Origin: Linum tenue
Lineage: Eukaryota > Streptophyta > Magnoliopsida > Malpighiales > Linaceae
Assembly (NCBI GenBank): GCA_946122785.1
Contig: CAMGYJ010000010.1
Coordinates: 35,071,608-35,135,607, forward strand
DNA length: 64,000 nucleotides
Reading direction: 5' to 3'
Translations under genes and position numbers: made by a program
Shown here: positions 21,034-31,753 of the stretch, in pieces
Layout: every line of letters starts with the position of its first letter
Numbering within the stretch: the stretch's first letter is position 1
Notes under the pieces: model-generated
The model's input: the letters and a program-made list of their open reading frames with translations, nothing else
Database searches by the model: none
Told to the model about the DNA's origin: nothing

Positions 21034-23860
21034 ATGTCTAATAGGTAAGAGACACATTTTTTTTTAATTATATTCTTCAAATGCTATTATGATTTTGTTT
21101 AGTTAATTAGTGAGTTTGTATTTCTGTAGTGATTTATGAAGATTTGAACTAGTCGTTCGGTGGAAATCGGAGAAAGTAGAGGATAATTTGGGCGTCCAAT
21201 TCGTTGGTGGTAGTTGTTTTCAGTTGATGGTTCCATACAGGGTGACATATCACAAACTTTGTGAGAATCTAATTTCGAGAATACGGCATAGAGACGAAGT
21301 AGTACAAAATAGTGAAGTGATCACAGGTTTCACTTACCGTCTTCCAGAATGGCAGAATGGTGTTTTATTTCATGATTCGATGCCTATTGTGGATGATGAT
21401 AGTTTGAATGTGCTTTTCGATTTTATGGCACAAAACCCTTATTGTTTGGGTGCTGAGATACATGCTGAGTTCAGTGAGAATCGGGATGGAGAGGAAGAAG
21501 ATACATGAAGCATGTCATCCGATCATGATGATGTTGACGGAGATGAGGAAGATGCGGAGGAGGAGGAGGAGGATGGCGAAGGAGATCAGCCTAATTATCC
21601 TCCATATTTTTACTTGGAGGATAATGAAGAGGACGACGAATTATCATATGTTCTTCGACCCCTTCAGTCACTACGAAGGCCCCCGATCCGTGCAATGGGA
21701 TGTGTCTATTTATCTATCTTGTGTCTATTTATCTATCTCTTGACTCGATGACTCGAAATGGGAGCAGGTTTGAAAAAGGATCTTAGAGTGTCTAAGGTAG
21801 GGCCAGGAGGGTCTCTTAACGCCTTCTTTTTTCTTCGCATCGGAGTTATTTCAAAATTCCCATGGTAAGGAAGAAGGGGGGAACACGCACACTTGGAGAG
21901 CGCAGTACAACGGAGAGTTGTATGCTGCGTTCGGGAAGGATGAATCGCTCCCGAAAAGGAATCTATTGATTCTCTCCCAATTAGTGAATTCATATGGCTT
22001 AATTCCAATTCCTATTGTTGCTAGTTTTGAATGAGAATTCTACAAAGGGCAGATATTTCACTCGAAACAAGATGCACAGGTGGCGATTAAATATCACGCA
22101 CTACAACGCAACTTTCAATATATCGTGGTGGAGTCGTCACCTTCAATATTAAATGTAAGATGCTTGAAGCACAAGGATGACAATTGTCCTTGGATGGTGC
22201 GATTTGGATGTCGAGATGTTGGAAGCGATTGGACTGTGAGAAAGTTCGAGTTGGTGCATTTTTGTAGCAGTACGACTCAACCGACGGATCATCGCCATCT
22301 TGATGTCGATATTATATCTGGGTTCGTCAAACATTTGGTACGTGCCCAACCAAATCTGAGTGTTCTAACTGTGTAGGCCGAGTTGAAAGATAAATTTAAT
22401 ACGCAAGTTACTTACAAGAAGGCATGGTATGGAAAACAAAGAGCATTAGAGAAGTTGCATGGAAATTGGGAAGAATCCTACGATTATTTGCAAACATTCT
22501 TGCGGGTGGTAAAGAGAAAAATGCCAACATTAGTGATTGATTGGGTAAGAGTTCCTTCAGCTCAACCATGTCATTCGATCTTTCAACGAGTATTCTAGGC
22601 TTATGGACCTTGTATATTTGGGTTCAAGAATTGTCCAGGAGTCATTGTTGTTGATGGAACATTTCTTACTGGAAAGTATAAAGGAGTGCTACTCATGGCG
22701 AGCTCATTTGATGGTCGGAAAAATATTTTTCCAATAGCATTTGCCATCGTGGAAAGCGAGAATACTGAAAGTTGGCCATGGTTCATAAATCACCTTCAAG
22801 GTTTGACCGATCGAAATGATGTCTGCATCATCTCAGATAGACATGTGAGACTCTATCAAGCCATGAGTGACATCGGAAGAGGTTGGGAAAGGAAGACTTG
22901 CAAAGGAAGACTAAAAGCAAAATTATGTATAAGCAACTAATTCGAGTCGGTAAGCCTTATTCATTTAATTTTTTTAATATATTTTAATGTATTAATTTTT
23001 TCATGAATTTATCTAACTCGTGTGGTTATTTACTTTGTTAGCCGGAGAAAAACGCTTGGAGAAGTTCGATAGTCAAGTTGAGCAATTTAAGAAGGTCGCC
23101 GCTGATATGAATATTTCTTGTGATAACTGGGTAGACCAACATCAAATTCTTTGGAGCTTAGCTCATGATAATTATAATGGTGGGCGTCGATGGCAGAGAG
23201 CATCAATAGTGTTTTCAAAGGTATTCGTTCACTTCCTATAGCTTCTCTTGTGCAACATACTTATTGGCGACTGTTGGAGAAATTTGATAAGATGAGAATG
23301 GAGAGAGAAGCACAAATCAGAAGTGGTCGTTCACAGTACACCATCAAGTGCGAAGAGATGATGAAGCCATGGTCACAAAAGGTAGTTGGACATTCCGTGA
23401 CGGGGGTTGATTGGCGTCAAGTCATTTGTGTAGTTCAGACTCCTCCCAACAATTTCAACATGACGGGTTCGAACACACTCACAGTGCACTTCGACCACAA
23501 CAACCGGGCAGGATTTTGCACTTGTGGGAAATTTCAAGGAAATAAAATTCCTTGCTCTCATGCCATTGCAGTCTGCAACCGAATGGGGCCTAATCCGTAT
23601 AGGTTTGTAAACGATGTTTGCAAGCTTGAAATAGTGTTTGCTTGTTATGGCACAAGTTTCACACCTCTTGGTGAACCTAAGGGTTGGAAGAAGCATAATG
23701 GTCCTATTCTCCATCCTAATGTGCACATGATTAGGAAGCCGGGGAGGCCACGAGTTACAAGAATTCACAACGAGATTGATTGACCAAGAGAGGGTGTAAC
23801 ACAACAAGTGTGTAGCAACTGTAACCAAAGTGGCCATAATGCATCAACTTGTGGTGGCCA
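21034..23860 (+). pseudogene. MuDR-type transposase remnant (MULE, SWIM, zinc knuckle)
   Basis: A likely first exon is ATGTCTAATAG at 21034, followed by GTAAGAG. The next pieces are an N-terminal domain ending in an acidic stretch (21188-21700), and a MuDR DNA-binding-type domain with CLKHKDDNCPWMVR and WTVRKFELVHFC (22080-22376). The MULE transposase core follows with VVDGTFLTGKYKG (about 22650) and a conserved ISDRH (about 22835). The SWIM finger reads CTCGKFQGNKIPCSHAIAVC (about 23517-23577). A last zinc knuckle, CSNCNQSGHNASTC, lies at about 23810-23850. The frame is broken by stops (22374, 22596, 22938, 23781) and shifts, and at least one AT-rich gap (22950-23040) looks like an intron. 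It is therefore a pseudogene, although the core motifs are well preserved. Confidence 0.8.
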
Positions 23861-24329
23861 AGCAAGTGGGAGTGTTAGCCAGCGAAGAGGAAGTGGTGGC
23901 CAATGACGTGCGAGCGGTGGTGGAAGAGGAACTAGTTGTAATAGACGTGGTATATAGTTTGGTCGAATGTAGTAGTTGTTATGGTTTGAAGTAGTGGTTG
24001 TTTTTCAAGTAGTTGTTATGGTTTGAAGTAGTAGTTGTTTTTCCACTTGTAGGTTGTTGTTGTTGGGACTATTATAAAATGTCCGAGTTGTTGTTGTTTG
24101 TTATTTGTTGTTCCGAATATTTAATGTTAATAATATAATACATAAATAGTCCACATAAATATCACACATAATAGTCCACATAAATATCCCAAAGAAGTAC
24201 ATAATAATAACATAACAATCATAATAGTGCTCTCTCAACGTAAGGTTGCCACTACAGACGAAAAATGGTCACGTTATTACTCCAAAATCTAAAACAAACA
24301 AATGAAATGTATTCTATAAAATGAAATGT

Positions 24330-25645
24330 TATATACTAACCACCATAGTTTCCATCTCGTCAAACCACAGCTTGTACTGGAATAGCTGGTCACCATACCG
24401 ACGAGTGTTGGCCAGAAGCCATCGAACACCACGTGGGGATGCGTCCTCGGCAATCTGCGCCCTCGTCTCCGAATGTCGCGGTGTCAGATGTGGGAATTGC
24501 TCCCACGCCCAGAGCTGCAGTAAGGGGACCCATCCACCAAGGTCCCCTCATAGAGAAGTGGAGGAATGCGTAATGTGCAAAGACGACCTACCCATCTCAC
24601 GGTACAGGTAGGATAAAACAGCTGCTCCCCAGGCCAACCGTCCAGCTCTCTGCTAATCCTCCACCAAAAGTAGGTACTGTAGGTGCACCGTAGCTCCAGA
24701 CCGATCTGGGAACAATACACCTCCCATAAGAGATAGAGCATAAGCTCGTTCAAACTGCTCTGTAACCTCCTGAGATGCATTTCCCGGCAGATGATTGAAT
24801 TCATCCCTCAGCCAAACAATCCTAACGACACCGCCGGAAAGATCATCAGGAACCCGTCCTAACAGTCTCAAACAGATCTCCGACCATTCCTCATCCGGTA
24901 TGTCTACTACGACGGCATCACCATCGATCGCTAGACCGTTCAGTATCACAACGTCCTCTAACGTGATAGTGACCTCACCAAACGGCAAATGGAAGGTCGA
25001 CGTCTCTGGTCGCCAACGCTCTACGGGCGCAATAATCAAACTCACATCAGCATTCATGGGGCCAGGGGCAAAACACTAGATAAGCCCGCCGCTCTGAGAT
25101 ATGACAGATAACGCTCATGGTACGTGACTAAATTGGTCGTACCTCGAAAATGGTAAGGTCGATCACCAGCCTATAGTGCACAAAAGTTATATTAATTCAA
25201 TTTCATTCTTAATAATTATAATTTCACCTAGTAAAATCTAATATATCTAATCTAATCTAAAAAAAATTATACGTAATCTTATTCTAATTTCAATACAGTT
25301 CAGTTAACCTAGTAAAATAGTCTAATCTAACTAGCTAAGTAACTTTACAGAAATAGTTATCAAATACTTACCTCGTTTGTCCAAACTGAGTCGATACGAT
25401 GTTGACCATGTCCCCAAAGAAGTACTGGATCGACCGGAGCTGGATCAATTGTCGCAGGCGGTAGTCTCATGGAATAACTGTCCATAAGCCTAGGAACTGC
25501 AAAAGAAAAAAAAATTAACATTAATTAAAAAAATTAAAAAAAAAACCACCGCCGACGAGATTCTCACCACGCCCGCCGCCTCCACGACCTCGCCGGCCTC
25601 TCCCCTGCCTCTGCCGGCGACCGCTTCTTCTTCGTCGGACGACAT
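24330..25645 (-). pseudogene. plant mobile domain (PMD/MAIN-like) gene carried by the Mutator-like element
   Basis: Read on the minus strand, a start ATG at 25645 opens an acidic/glycine-arginine N-terminus. After an intron, a conserved block with LWGHGQHRIDSVWTNE (about 25380-25500) ends at GTAAGTATTT. After a second intron it continues with AGDRPYHFRGTTNLVTYHER (about 25170-25110). The PMD core VERWRPETSTFHLPFGE and ITLEDVVILNGLAIDGDAV lies at 25030-24900, and further homology runs through WGAAVLSYLYREMGR to LLQLWAWEQFPH near 24490. Frame changes (for example around 25075) and a stop near 24653 break it. PMD proteins (MAIN/MAIL family) are domesticated or mobile and are known to occur in plant Mutator and retroelements. 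The exon phases were not all consistent, so I treat it as decayed. Confidence 0.7.
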
Positions 25646-25784
25646 CTCTCCGTCGAAGTTGAACTCAGGCGCTGCCGCCTCTATCTGCAGCGGGGTGCCT
25701 CTGTCTGCAGCACGTCTGCCTCTTTCTGCGACGGGGCCGCCTCTGTCTACGGCGGGGTCGCCCTCCTCGACGTTGTGGGGCGAC

Positions 25785-26227
25785 TAGGGGTGGCTATTTG
25801 GACCGGGACCGGATGAAAAACCGGAAACCAGACCGTATAACCCGGACCGAGACCGGACCGGGACCGGATAGTAAACAATCCAATCCAATTTTTGGGCTTA
25901 GATTTGAGGTAAAAAAACCGGATAAAGACCGGATAAGAGAGCTCAACACCCAAAACTTAAGGGTAATTTGCATAAACGGTCACAAACCTTTGCACTTAGT
26001 ACAAAACTTAACCAACTCCTCACCCTTTTAGGCCTTAGGCCACTCAAATTCCCACAATCTCAATATAAAATCAAGACCAAATTGGGACCGGACCGGGTCA
26101 AGACCGGACCGGATCAAGACCGGACTGTATCCAATCCAATCTTCGGTCCTTATATTTTCAAAAAAACCGGACTGGACCGGATCAATTTGGGCCAATTTAA
26201 CCGGACCGAACCGTATAGCCACCCCTA
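25785..26227. mobile_element. hAT-type MITE, family A copy 2 (TSD GGGGCGAC)
   Basis: The 443-bp element starts TAGGGGTGGCTATTTGG and ends ACCGTATAGCCACCCCTA. The 8-bp duplication GGGGCGAC is perfect at 25777-25784 and 26228-26235. The interior is rich in CCGGA motifs. Unlike the copy at 2653 it contains an extra 42 bp (25961-26002) flanked by AAAACTTAA on both sides. Confidence 0.9.
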
Positions 26228-26323
26228 GGGGCGACGGCGGCGTGGGTGTGGTTAGGGCGAGTAGGTTGGGGAGGCGGGGTGTGGGAAGGAAGAAGAAGAA
26301 GATGATAAGAAATGGGTGGAGGG

Positions 26324-27522
26324 TAGGGGTGGCAGTTCGGTTGTCGGTTAGCGGCTAACCGGACGGTTAGACCGATAACCACCGGTTAGCGGCTAATCGA
26401 AAACCGACTGTATACAGTCTCGGTCGGTGGTCAGAGTGGCTGGTAGGAGAGTCGGCTAGCCGAGCAACCGAAATCGGCTAGCCGAGTAACCGAGACCAAC
26501 CGACCCATATAAAACCCACCCCAAACCCTATCATCCTTCTCCTTCTCCTTCTCCTTCGTGGATCTCGACTCCTCCCTTCCCTCACCACCAGCAACCACCC
26601 CCCGACTCCACTTCTCCCTGAATCTTCTTCTTCTCCTTAAATTTTCGAATCCCTAAATCTTCTTCTTCACCCATCAACCTTCTATTCCACCCTCACCTCC
26701 ACAAAGTCACAATCCGTCGGATTTACCGTCGGACTCCTTCTCGTTTCGACGTCGTCGGCGTCCTTCCCAGTCGTCATCGTATCCTTCTTTCCTCGATCGA
26801 TGGCAGATCCCCAATAGAACCAAAAATAAACTATCAAAACCCAAAATCGAAATTGAACCTCCGAAACCAACATGCAAACAAAAAAAAACCTACCTTTGAC
26901 CTTTTTCTTCGCCGTCGTCATCATCATCGTCGGTGTTGGTGCAACCATCCTCGTCGCCGTCAGGTGGTAAAAGAGGGTTCGTTCCCTCTTCTTTCCTGAC
27001 CCCTCGCCGATTCCGAAAAGAGAGAGAGACGGAGAGACGGAATGGGAGATGAAACGAGAGGAAGAAGAAGCAAATCGCAGCACAACCACCCTCCGCCTTT
27101 GTCCGCCGTCTTCGCGAGGTCGCTCCTCCCTCTCCCGTCGGCGGCGAGCCTCCTTCTCGGCTGCTTCTTGAATCTTGAGTGGAAAAGAGAGGAGAGAGAA
27201 GGATGGAGGAGAGAGACGGAGAAGATAATGAATAAGTGGTGGTGGTGGAGGGTTTGAAAGGAGAGAGACGGAGGAGATAAGGAATAAGTGGTTCCTGTAT
27301 TTTTTGATTTTTTTAATTTTATTTAATTTTTTTTAGATTAGGGTCTAGTTTTCGGGCATAAGGTTAACCGAACCAAAACCGGCTAACCGACCAGTCGGTG
27401 GTCGGCTAGCCGATGTATATTTCACGGTCGGTGGTCGGTATCCGGAGGTGGTCGCTCGGTTTAACCGATAACCGAGAAATCGGTTTTTCGGTTAAACCGA
27501 AACCGACCGACTGACACCCCTA
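26324..27522. mobile_element. hAT-type MITE, family D, with gene-like filler (TSD GTGGAGGG)
   Basis: The ends are TAGGGGTGGCAGTTCGGTTG and CCGACTGACACCCCTA, with a perfect 8-bp duplication GTGGAGGG at 26316-26323 and 27523-27530. Subterminal regions of about 200 bp consist of CGGCTAGCCGA, ACCGGTTAG and CCGACC motifs. The middle (about 26520-27300) is different: CTTCTC-rich, with a 135-codon minus-strand frame (26682-27089) lacking any recognised domain. It looks like host 5' leader/exon sequence captured between MITE ends. Confidence 0.85.
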
Positions 27523-27694
27523 GTGGAGGGCGTGGCGTCGTGGGGTTTAATAAAAAAAGAAGGATGGTGGGGCCGCTTGAGTCTTAGGCGCCAACGCCTA
27601 AAACTAGTGCTAGGGTTTCATAAAGCGTCCCCGCCTGGGTCTCTGGCGGCCGCGCCTGCAATCCTACACAAATACACAATATTTGTGTAAATAC

Positions 27695-28120
27695 TAGGGC
27701 TGGCTATTTGGACCGGGACCGGATAAAAAACCGGAAACCGGACCGTATAACCCGGACCGAGACCGGACCGGAACCGGATAGTAAACAATCCAATCCAATC
27801 TTTGGGCTTAGATTTGAGGTAAAAAACCGGATAAAGACCGGATAAGAGAGCTCAACACCCTAAACTTAAGGGTAATTTGCATAAACGGTCACAAACCTTT
27901 GCACTTAGTACAAAACTTAACCAACTCCTCACCCTTTTAGGCCTTATGCCACTCAAATTCCCACAATCTCAATATAAAATCAAGACCGAATTGGGACCGG
28001 ACCGGATCAAGACCGGACTGTATCCAATCCAATCTTCGGTCCTTATATTTTCAAAAAACCCGGACTGGACCGGATCAATTTGGGCCAATTTAACCGGACC
28101 GGACCGTATAGCCACCCCTA
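27695..28120. mobile_element. hAT-type MITE, family A copy 3 (TSD GTAAATAC)
   Basis: The 426-bp element begins TAGGGCTGGCTATTTGG, ends ACCGTATAGCCACCCCTA, and is flanked by perfect duplications GTAAATAC at 27687-27694 and 28121-28128. It interrupts the right terminal repeat of the Mutator-like element. It is nearly identical to the copy at 25785 and shares the 42-bp insertion (27870-27911). Confidence 0.9.
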
Positions 28121-28197
28121 GTAAATACTATTTAATCCGCCATATTCATGGCAAATTAAAAAAAGAACAATATTTATGTCATTCTCCCCGGTATTAG

Positions 28198-28579
28198 TTG
28201 GTATTTCAGTTTATATCGATCTCAATTTCGTAATTCCGAATACTAAATAATATTTGAAATTCAATCCCAATCACAATCTCAAAAAAATACGTATATTCGG
28301 TAATACCAAATTCGTCAAATTCGATACGTTATTATTTGTATCCCAAATAGCGGTACCAAACTTCCTGCCTATGTTAGATAGGACCCACTCATTCATATAA
28401 AAAGGTTAAATTCACTATTATAACAAGAATAAAAAAACCGAAAAAAATAAAAATGAATATAGTTTATTTTATTTATTTTTATTATATTTCTGATGTAAAA
28501 TATTTAATACACGAAAATATGACTGTACAAAAAGATAAACCATTGGGTGAGAAAGAATTCTCCTCACTCGCCGGAGATA
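28198..28579 (+). promoter_or_regulatory. upstream region of the PPR gene
   Basis: Only about 380 bp separate the end of the Mutator-like element from the PPR start codon, so the gene's promoter must lie here or extend into the element. The sequence is AT-rich, with TATAAAAA-like matches (ATATAAAAAGG near 28396) that could serve as a TATA box. The assignment is inferential. Confidence 0.35.
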
Positions 28580-30625
28580 ATGAACGCAGCCACCACATAT
28601 TCCCCGCCTTATCATCGTCGCCACCACCAACACCACCATTTCCAGCTGCCGCCGCCGCAATCCCAACCCAGCATCGTCTCCATCCCGACCCAGAAATCAA
28701 TCTTAGACCTCCTCAATTCCAAGCCCGCCACTTTTTCCCTCCAATCCCTCGCCCAAATCCACGCCCTCGCCCTCAAAACCGGCCATTTTCATGACCACTT
28801 CGTCTCCGGCACTCTCCTCAAATGCTACGCCAATCCGCGCTTCCACAACCTCGATTCAGCCATCCAACTCTTCCGCAACGTCCCTTCTCCTAACGTCTTC
28901 GTCCACAACGTCCTAATCAAAGCCTGCCTCGACAACGGCGAGCCGCTGCAGGCCGTCTGGCTATACTACGAGCTGATGATGAACGATGCCAAGCCCAACA
29001 AGTTCACTTACCCGACTCTGCTCAAGGCCTGCGGCGACGGCGGGATTGTTGCGGAAGGGAAGCAAGTTCATTGCCATGTGGTGAAGCTAGGGTTTGCTGG
29101 GGATGGGCATGTGAAGAGCGCAGGGATTCGGATGTACGGGTATTTCGGGATGGCGGCGGACGCGAGGAAGATGCTCGATGATGAAGACGACGACGACGCC
29201 GTGTGTTGGAATGCGATGATTGATGGGTATTTCAGATGCGGGGATGTGGGGAGTGCGGAAGAGGTGTTTGATGAAATGGGCGAGAGAGGAAGAAGAAATG
29301 TTGGGTCTTGGAACGCGATGGTGAGTGGGCTGGCTAGGCGCGGGAAAATTGAGGATGCCCGCAACCTGTTCGATGAAATGCCCGACAGAGATGAGATTTC
29401 GTGGAGCGTGGTGATTGACGGGTACATCAAGTCCGGATTTTACAAAGAGGCTTTGGAGGTTTTCAATACGATGCAGAGCGAGAGAATCCGACCGGGTAAG
29501 TTTGTGTTGACGAGCGTTCTCGCCGCTTGTGCTCATCTTGGTGCTCTCGACCATGGTCGATGGGTTCATGCCTACGTTAGGAGGAAGAAGAAATCGATTG
29601 TCATGGATGCCGTGTTGGGAACTGCATTGCTCGACATGTACGCGAAATGCGGGCGGCTGGACATGGCGTGGGAGGTCTTCGAGAGCATGAAGGAGAAGGA
29701 AGTTTTCTCATGGAACGCCATGATCAAAGGGCTGGCTATGCACGGTAGAGCTGACGACGCAGTGGAGCTCTTCTTCGAGATGCAGCGGAGGAAGTTCCGT
29801 CCCAATGGGATCACATTCATAGGAGTTCTCAACGCTTGTGCTCATTCAGGAGCAGTAGAACAAGCTCTGAAGCTTTTCAACTCCATGGAGAATGTATACA
29901 ACATTGAACCAGAAGTTGAGCACTATGGATGCTTGGTGGATTGCCTAGGAAGATCAGGACGATTAGAGGAAGCGGAGGAGCTCGTCAACTCCATGCCAAT
30001 AGAACCAAACCCTGCCGTTTATGGATCTCTTTTAGGAGCTTGCAGGATTCATGGAAATGCAGAGCTAGGCGAGAGAATCGGGAGACTTCTCCTCGAGCTG
30101 GAGCCGAACAACAGTGGGCGATACGCATTGCTGTCGAACATCTACGCCAAGGCCGAGAGATGGGACGACGTTGCTGAAGTTAGGAAGCTAATGAAGGAGA
30201 GAGGAGTTAAGACGAACCCCGGGAGCAGCATGATCGAGCTGGGGGGTTGCGTCCACGAGTTCAAGATGGGGGAAGGGTGTCACCCGAAGATGAAGGAGAT
30301 TTACTCGACGCTTAAAGTCATGATCGAGAGGCTCGAGATGGAAGGTTATGTGCCGAATACTTCGCAGGTGTTGTTCAATATCGAGGAGGAGGAGAAGGAG
30401 ACTGCGTTGCAGTATCACAGTGAGAAGCTGGCTATTGCATTCGGGTTCATCAGCACGAAGCCAGGGGAGACCATAAGGGTGGTGAAGAACTTGAGGGTTT
30501 GTGATGATTGTCATTCGGCGATTAAGCTTATCTCTCGAGTTTATGGTCGGGAGATTGCTCTGAGAGATCGTGTGAGGTACCATCATTTCAGGGATGGTAC
30601 TTGTTCTTGTAAAGACTTCTGGTAG
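28580..30625 (+). CDS. PPR protein, PLS class with DYW deaminase domain
   Basis: A single exon encodes 681 residues. After a histidine/proline-rich leader (about 8-35), which may be part of an organelle transit peptide, tandem PPR motifs run from about 55 to 540, including CWNAMIDGYFRCGDV, SWNAMVSGLARRGKIEDA, SWSVVIDGYIKSG and FSWNAMIKGLAMHG. The E/E+ and DYW regions follow: the cytidine-deaminase-like signature HSEKLA (H613, E615), C641/C644, then HHFRDGTCSC and the terminus DFW instead of the usual DYW. Proteins of this class bind organelle RNA and perform C-to-U editing; the target site cannot be read from sequence. The start at 28580 is the first in-frame ATG after an in-frame stop at 28520. 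No paralogue symbol is assigned because many DYW proteins are similar. Confidence 0.93.
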   Translation: MNAATTYSPPYHRRHHQHHHFQLPPPQSQPSIVSIPTQKSILDLLNSKPATFSLQSLAQIHALALKTGHFHDHFVSGTLLKCYANPRFHNLDSAIQLFRNVPSPNVFVHNVLIKACLDNGEPLQAVWLYYELMMNDAKPNKFTYPTLLKACGDGGIVAEGKQVHCHVVKLGFAGDGHVKSAGIRMYGYFGMAADARKMLDDEDDDDAVCWNAMIDGYFRCGDVGSAEEVFDEMGERGRRNVGSWNAMVSGLARRGKIEDARNLFDEMPDRDEISWSVVIDGYIKSGFYKEALEVFNTMQSERIRPGKFVLTSVLAACAHLGALDHGRWVHAYVRRKKKSIVMDAVLGTALLDMYAKCGRLDMAWEVFESMKEKEVFSWNAMIKGLAMHGRADDAVELFFEMQRRKFRPNGITFIGVLNACAHSGAVEQALKLFNSMENVYNIEPEVEHYGCLVDCLGRSGRLEEAEELVNSMPIEPNPAVYGSLLGACRIHGNAELGERIGRLLLELEPNNSGRYALLSNIYAKAERWDDVAEVRKLMKERGVKTNPGSSMIELGGCVHEFKMGEGCHPKMKEIYSTLKVMIERLEMEGYVPNTSQVLFNIEEEEKETALQYHSEKLAIAFGFISTKPGETIRVVKNLRVCDDCHSAIKLISRVYGREIALRDRVRYHHFRDGTCSCKDFW

Positions 30626-30971
30626 AAGAAAGGCCAGCAGTGGCAGTCTAGGCACAAGTGGGACTCTTAAGGGCCTTAATCAAAATCGAACTGTAATTGT
30701 TGGCATAGTTTATCCAGCTATTACAAATGCTCTTTGTCCTCTGCATGGACTAGTATCACAATATTGACAATATGCTTGATTAATTTACATCTATGTGCTT
30801 GATGCATAGGTAATGCATATGTGACAAATTAAATACAAAGAGATTGATGATGGTAATTTTGGGATTATGTGTTATGACGATCAAGCGGTTTATGTGATGA
30901 CACTCGACGCTCGAATTAGGTAGGACAACAAAGTTGTGCTGATAAACTCTCACTATATGTACTCATACCAT
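30626..30971 (+). other. 3' flank of the PPR gene
   Basis: AT-rich sequence follows the stop codon and presumably includes the 3' untranslated region. No second gene is visible before the repeat at 30972. Confidence 0.5.
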
Positions 30972-31753
30972 GGTTGGTTTGGTTTTGGCGATAGTTAAAT
31001 TGATGTATTGTTATCAATGCATGTATAATAATATACATGTATATAAGAAAATTAGTGTATTGTACTTTAAATTGTTTGGTTTCTTTGATAGTTATTGAAA
31101 TAAGTTGTATTACTTTTTGGGTGAAATGTCACTTTCACCCTTTGTTTTTAATATTAAAGAAACAACATACATAAAAAGGTAGGGACATCGTTAGAACGAA
31201 AGAAAACTCAACAATCTGTACTAAACAATCTCAACAATCTCAATCAAAACTTGAGATTTAACTATCACTTATTTTGAGTGATAGTTTGTATCAAATCAAG
31301 CAAACAATGCATGTATTGTTTGTGCAGAAAATTAATAAAAACAATGCATTGTGGACAATGCATGTATTGTAACTAGTTAGTAAATACTCCGTTTAATACA
31401 CGTATATGTACCCGTACGTATTTTATCCATTTAAAACTTTCGTATTCGTATTATTATCAAGCCGTTTGATTTTTTTTCGTTCATTTGATGACTCCCGTAC
31501 TAAACACGTATAAAACCCGTATAAAATATTTAATATCTGTATTTAATGAATTAAATTGTGAACTTTTAACTTTACTATTATTTATATATTTATGTAATTT
31601 TAAAATAATTAATTTTAATGTATTTATGACTATTAACGTACTAGTAAATATAAGATTAACTTAGAAATGACGTAAAATACCCGTACGTATTTTTTACGTA
31701 ACTTTCCCGTACCGTGTTTTACTAACTAAATTATCATCAAAACCAAACCATCC
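30972..31753. mobile_element. MITE-like element with GGTTTGGTTTTG inverted ends
   Basis: The left end GGTTGGTTTGGTTTTGGCGA and the right end, whose reverse complement is GGATGGTTTGGTTTTGATGA, form an inverted repeat of roughly 30 bp with a few mismatches. The interior is AT-rich with ATGCATGTATTG palindromic motifs and a second repeat nested at about 31374. No convincing target duplication was found, so superfamily is unassigned. Confidence 0.5.
31374..31728. repeat. nested repeat with TAGTTAGTAAA inverted ends
   Basis: The left end TAGTTAGTAAATACTCCG is mirrored by the right end CGTGTTTTACTAACTA. The interior has CCCGTACGTATTTT motifs at both ends. It lies inside the element at 30972. A diverged relative of its left part occurs at 34628-34840. 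The flanking duplication is unclear. Confidence 0.5.

Larger units (their letters stand above)
20683..28188 (+). mobile_element. 7.5-kb MuDR-type Mutator-like element (TSD CGGTATTAG)
   Basis: The perfect 9-bp duplication CGGTATTAG at 20674-20682 and 28189-28197 and ends GGGTTAATGACATAAATATT / ATATTTATGTCATTCTCCC define it. Terminal similarity extends about 100 bp inwards, through matching segments AATATGGTGGATTAAA (left) and TTTAATCCGCCATATT (right). It carries a MuDR-type transposase remnant on the plus strand and a PMD-domain gene on the minus strand in convergent orientation. Three hAT MITEs (25785, 26324, 27695) have landed in its 3' part, so the element without them is about 5.4 kb. Frame breaks indicate it is no longer autonomous. 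Confidence 0.88.

Noticed and set aside
28547..28579. Eleven extra N-terminal PPR codons from a GTG
   Set aside because: Nuclear plant genes start at ATG; the first in-frame ATG is at 28580.
29068..30655. Minus-strand open frames inside the PPR gene
   Set aside because: They are antisense shadows of the PPR coding sequence.
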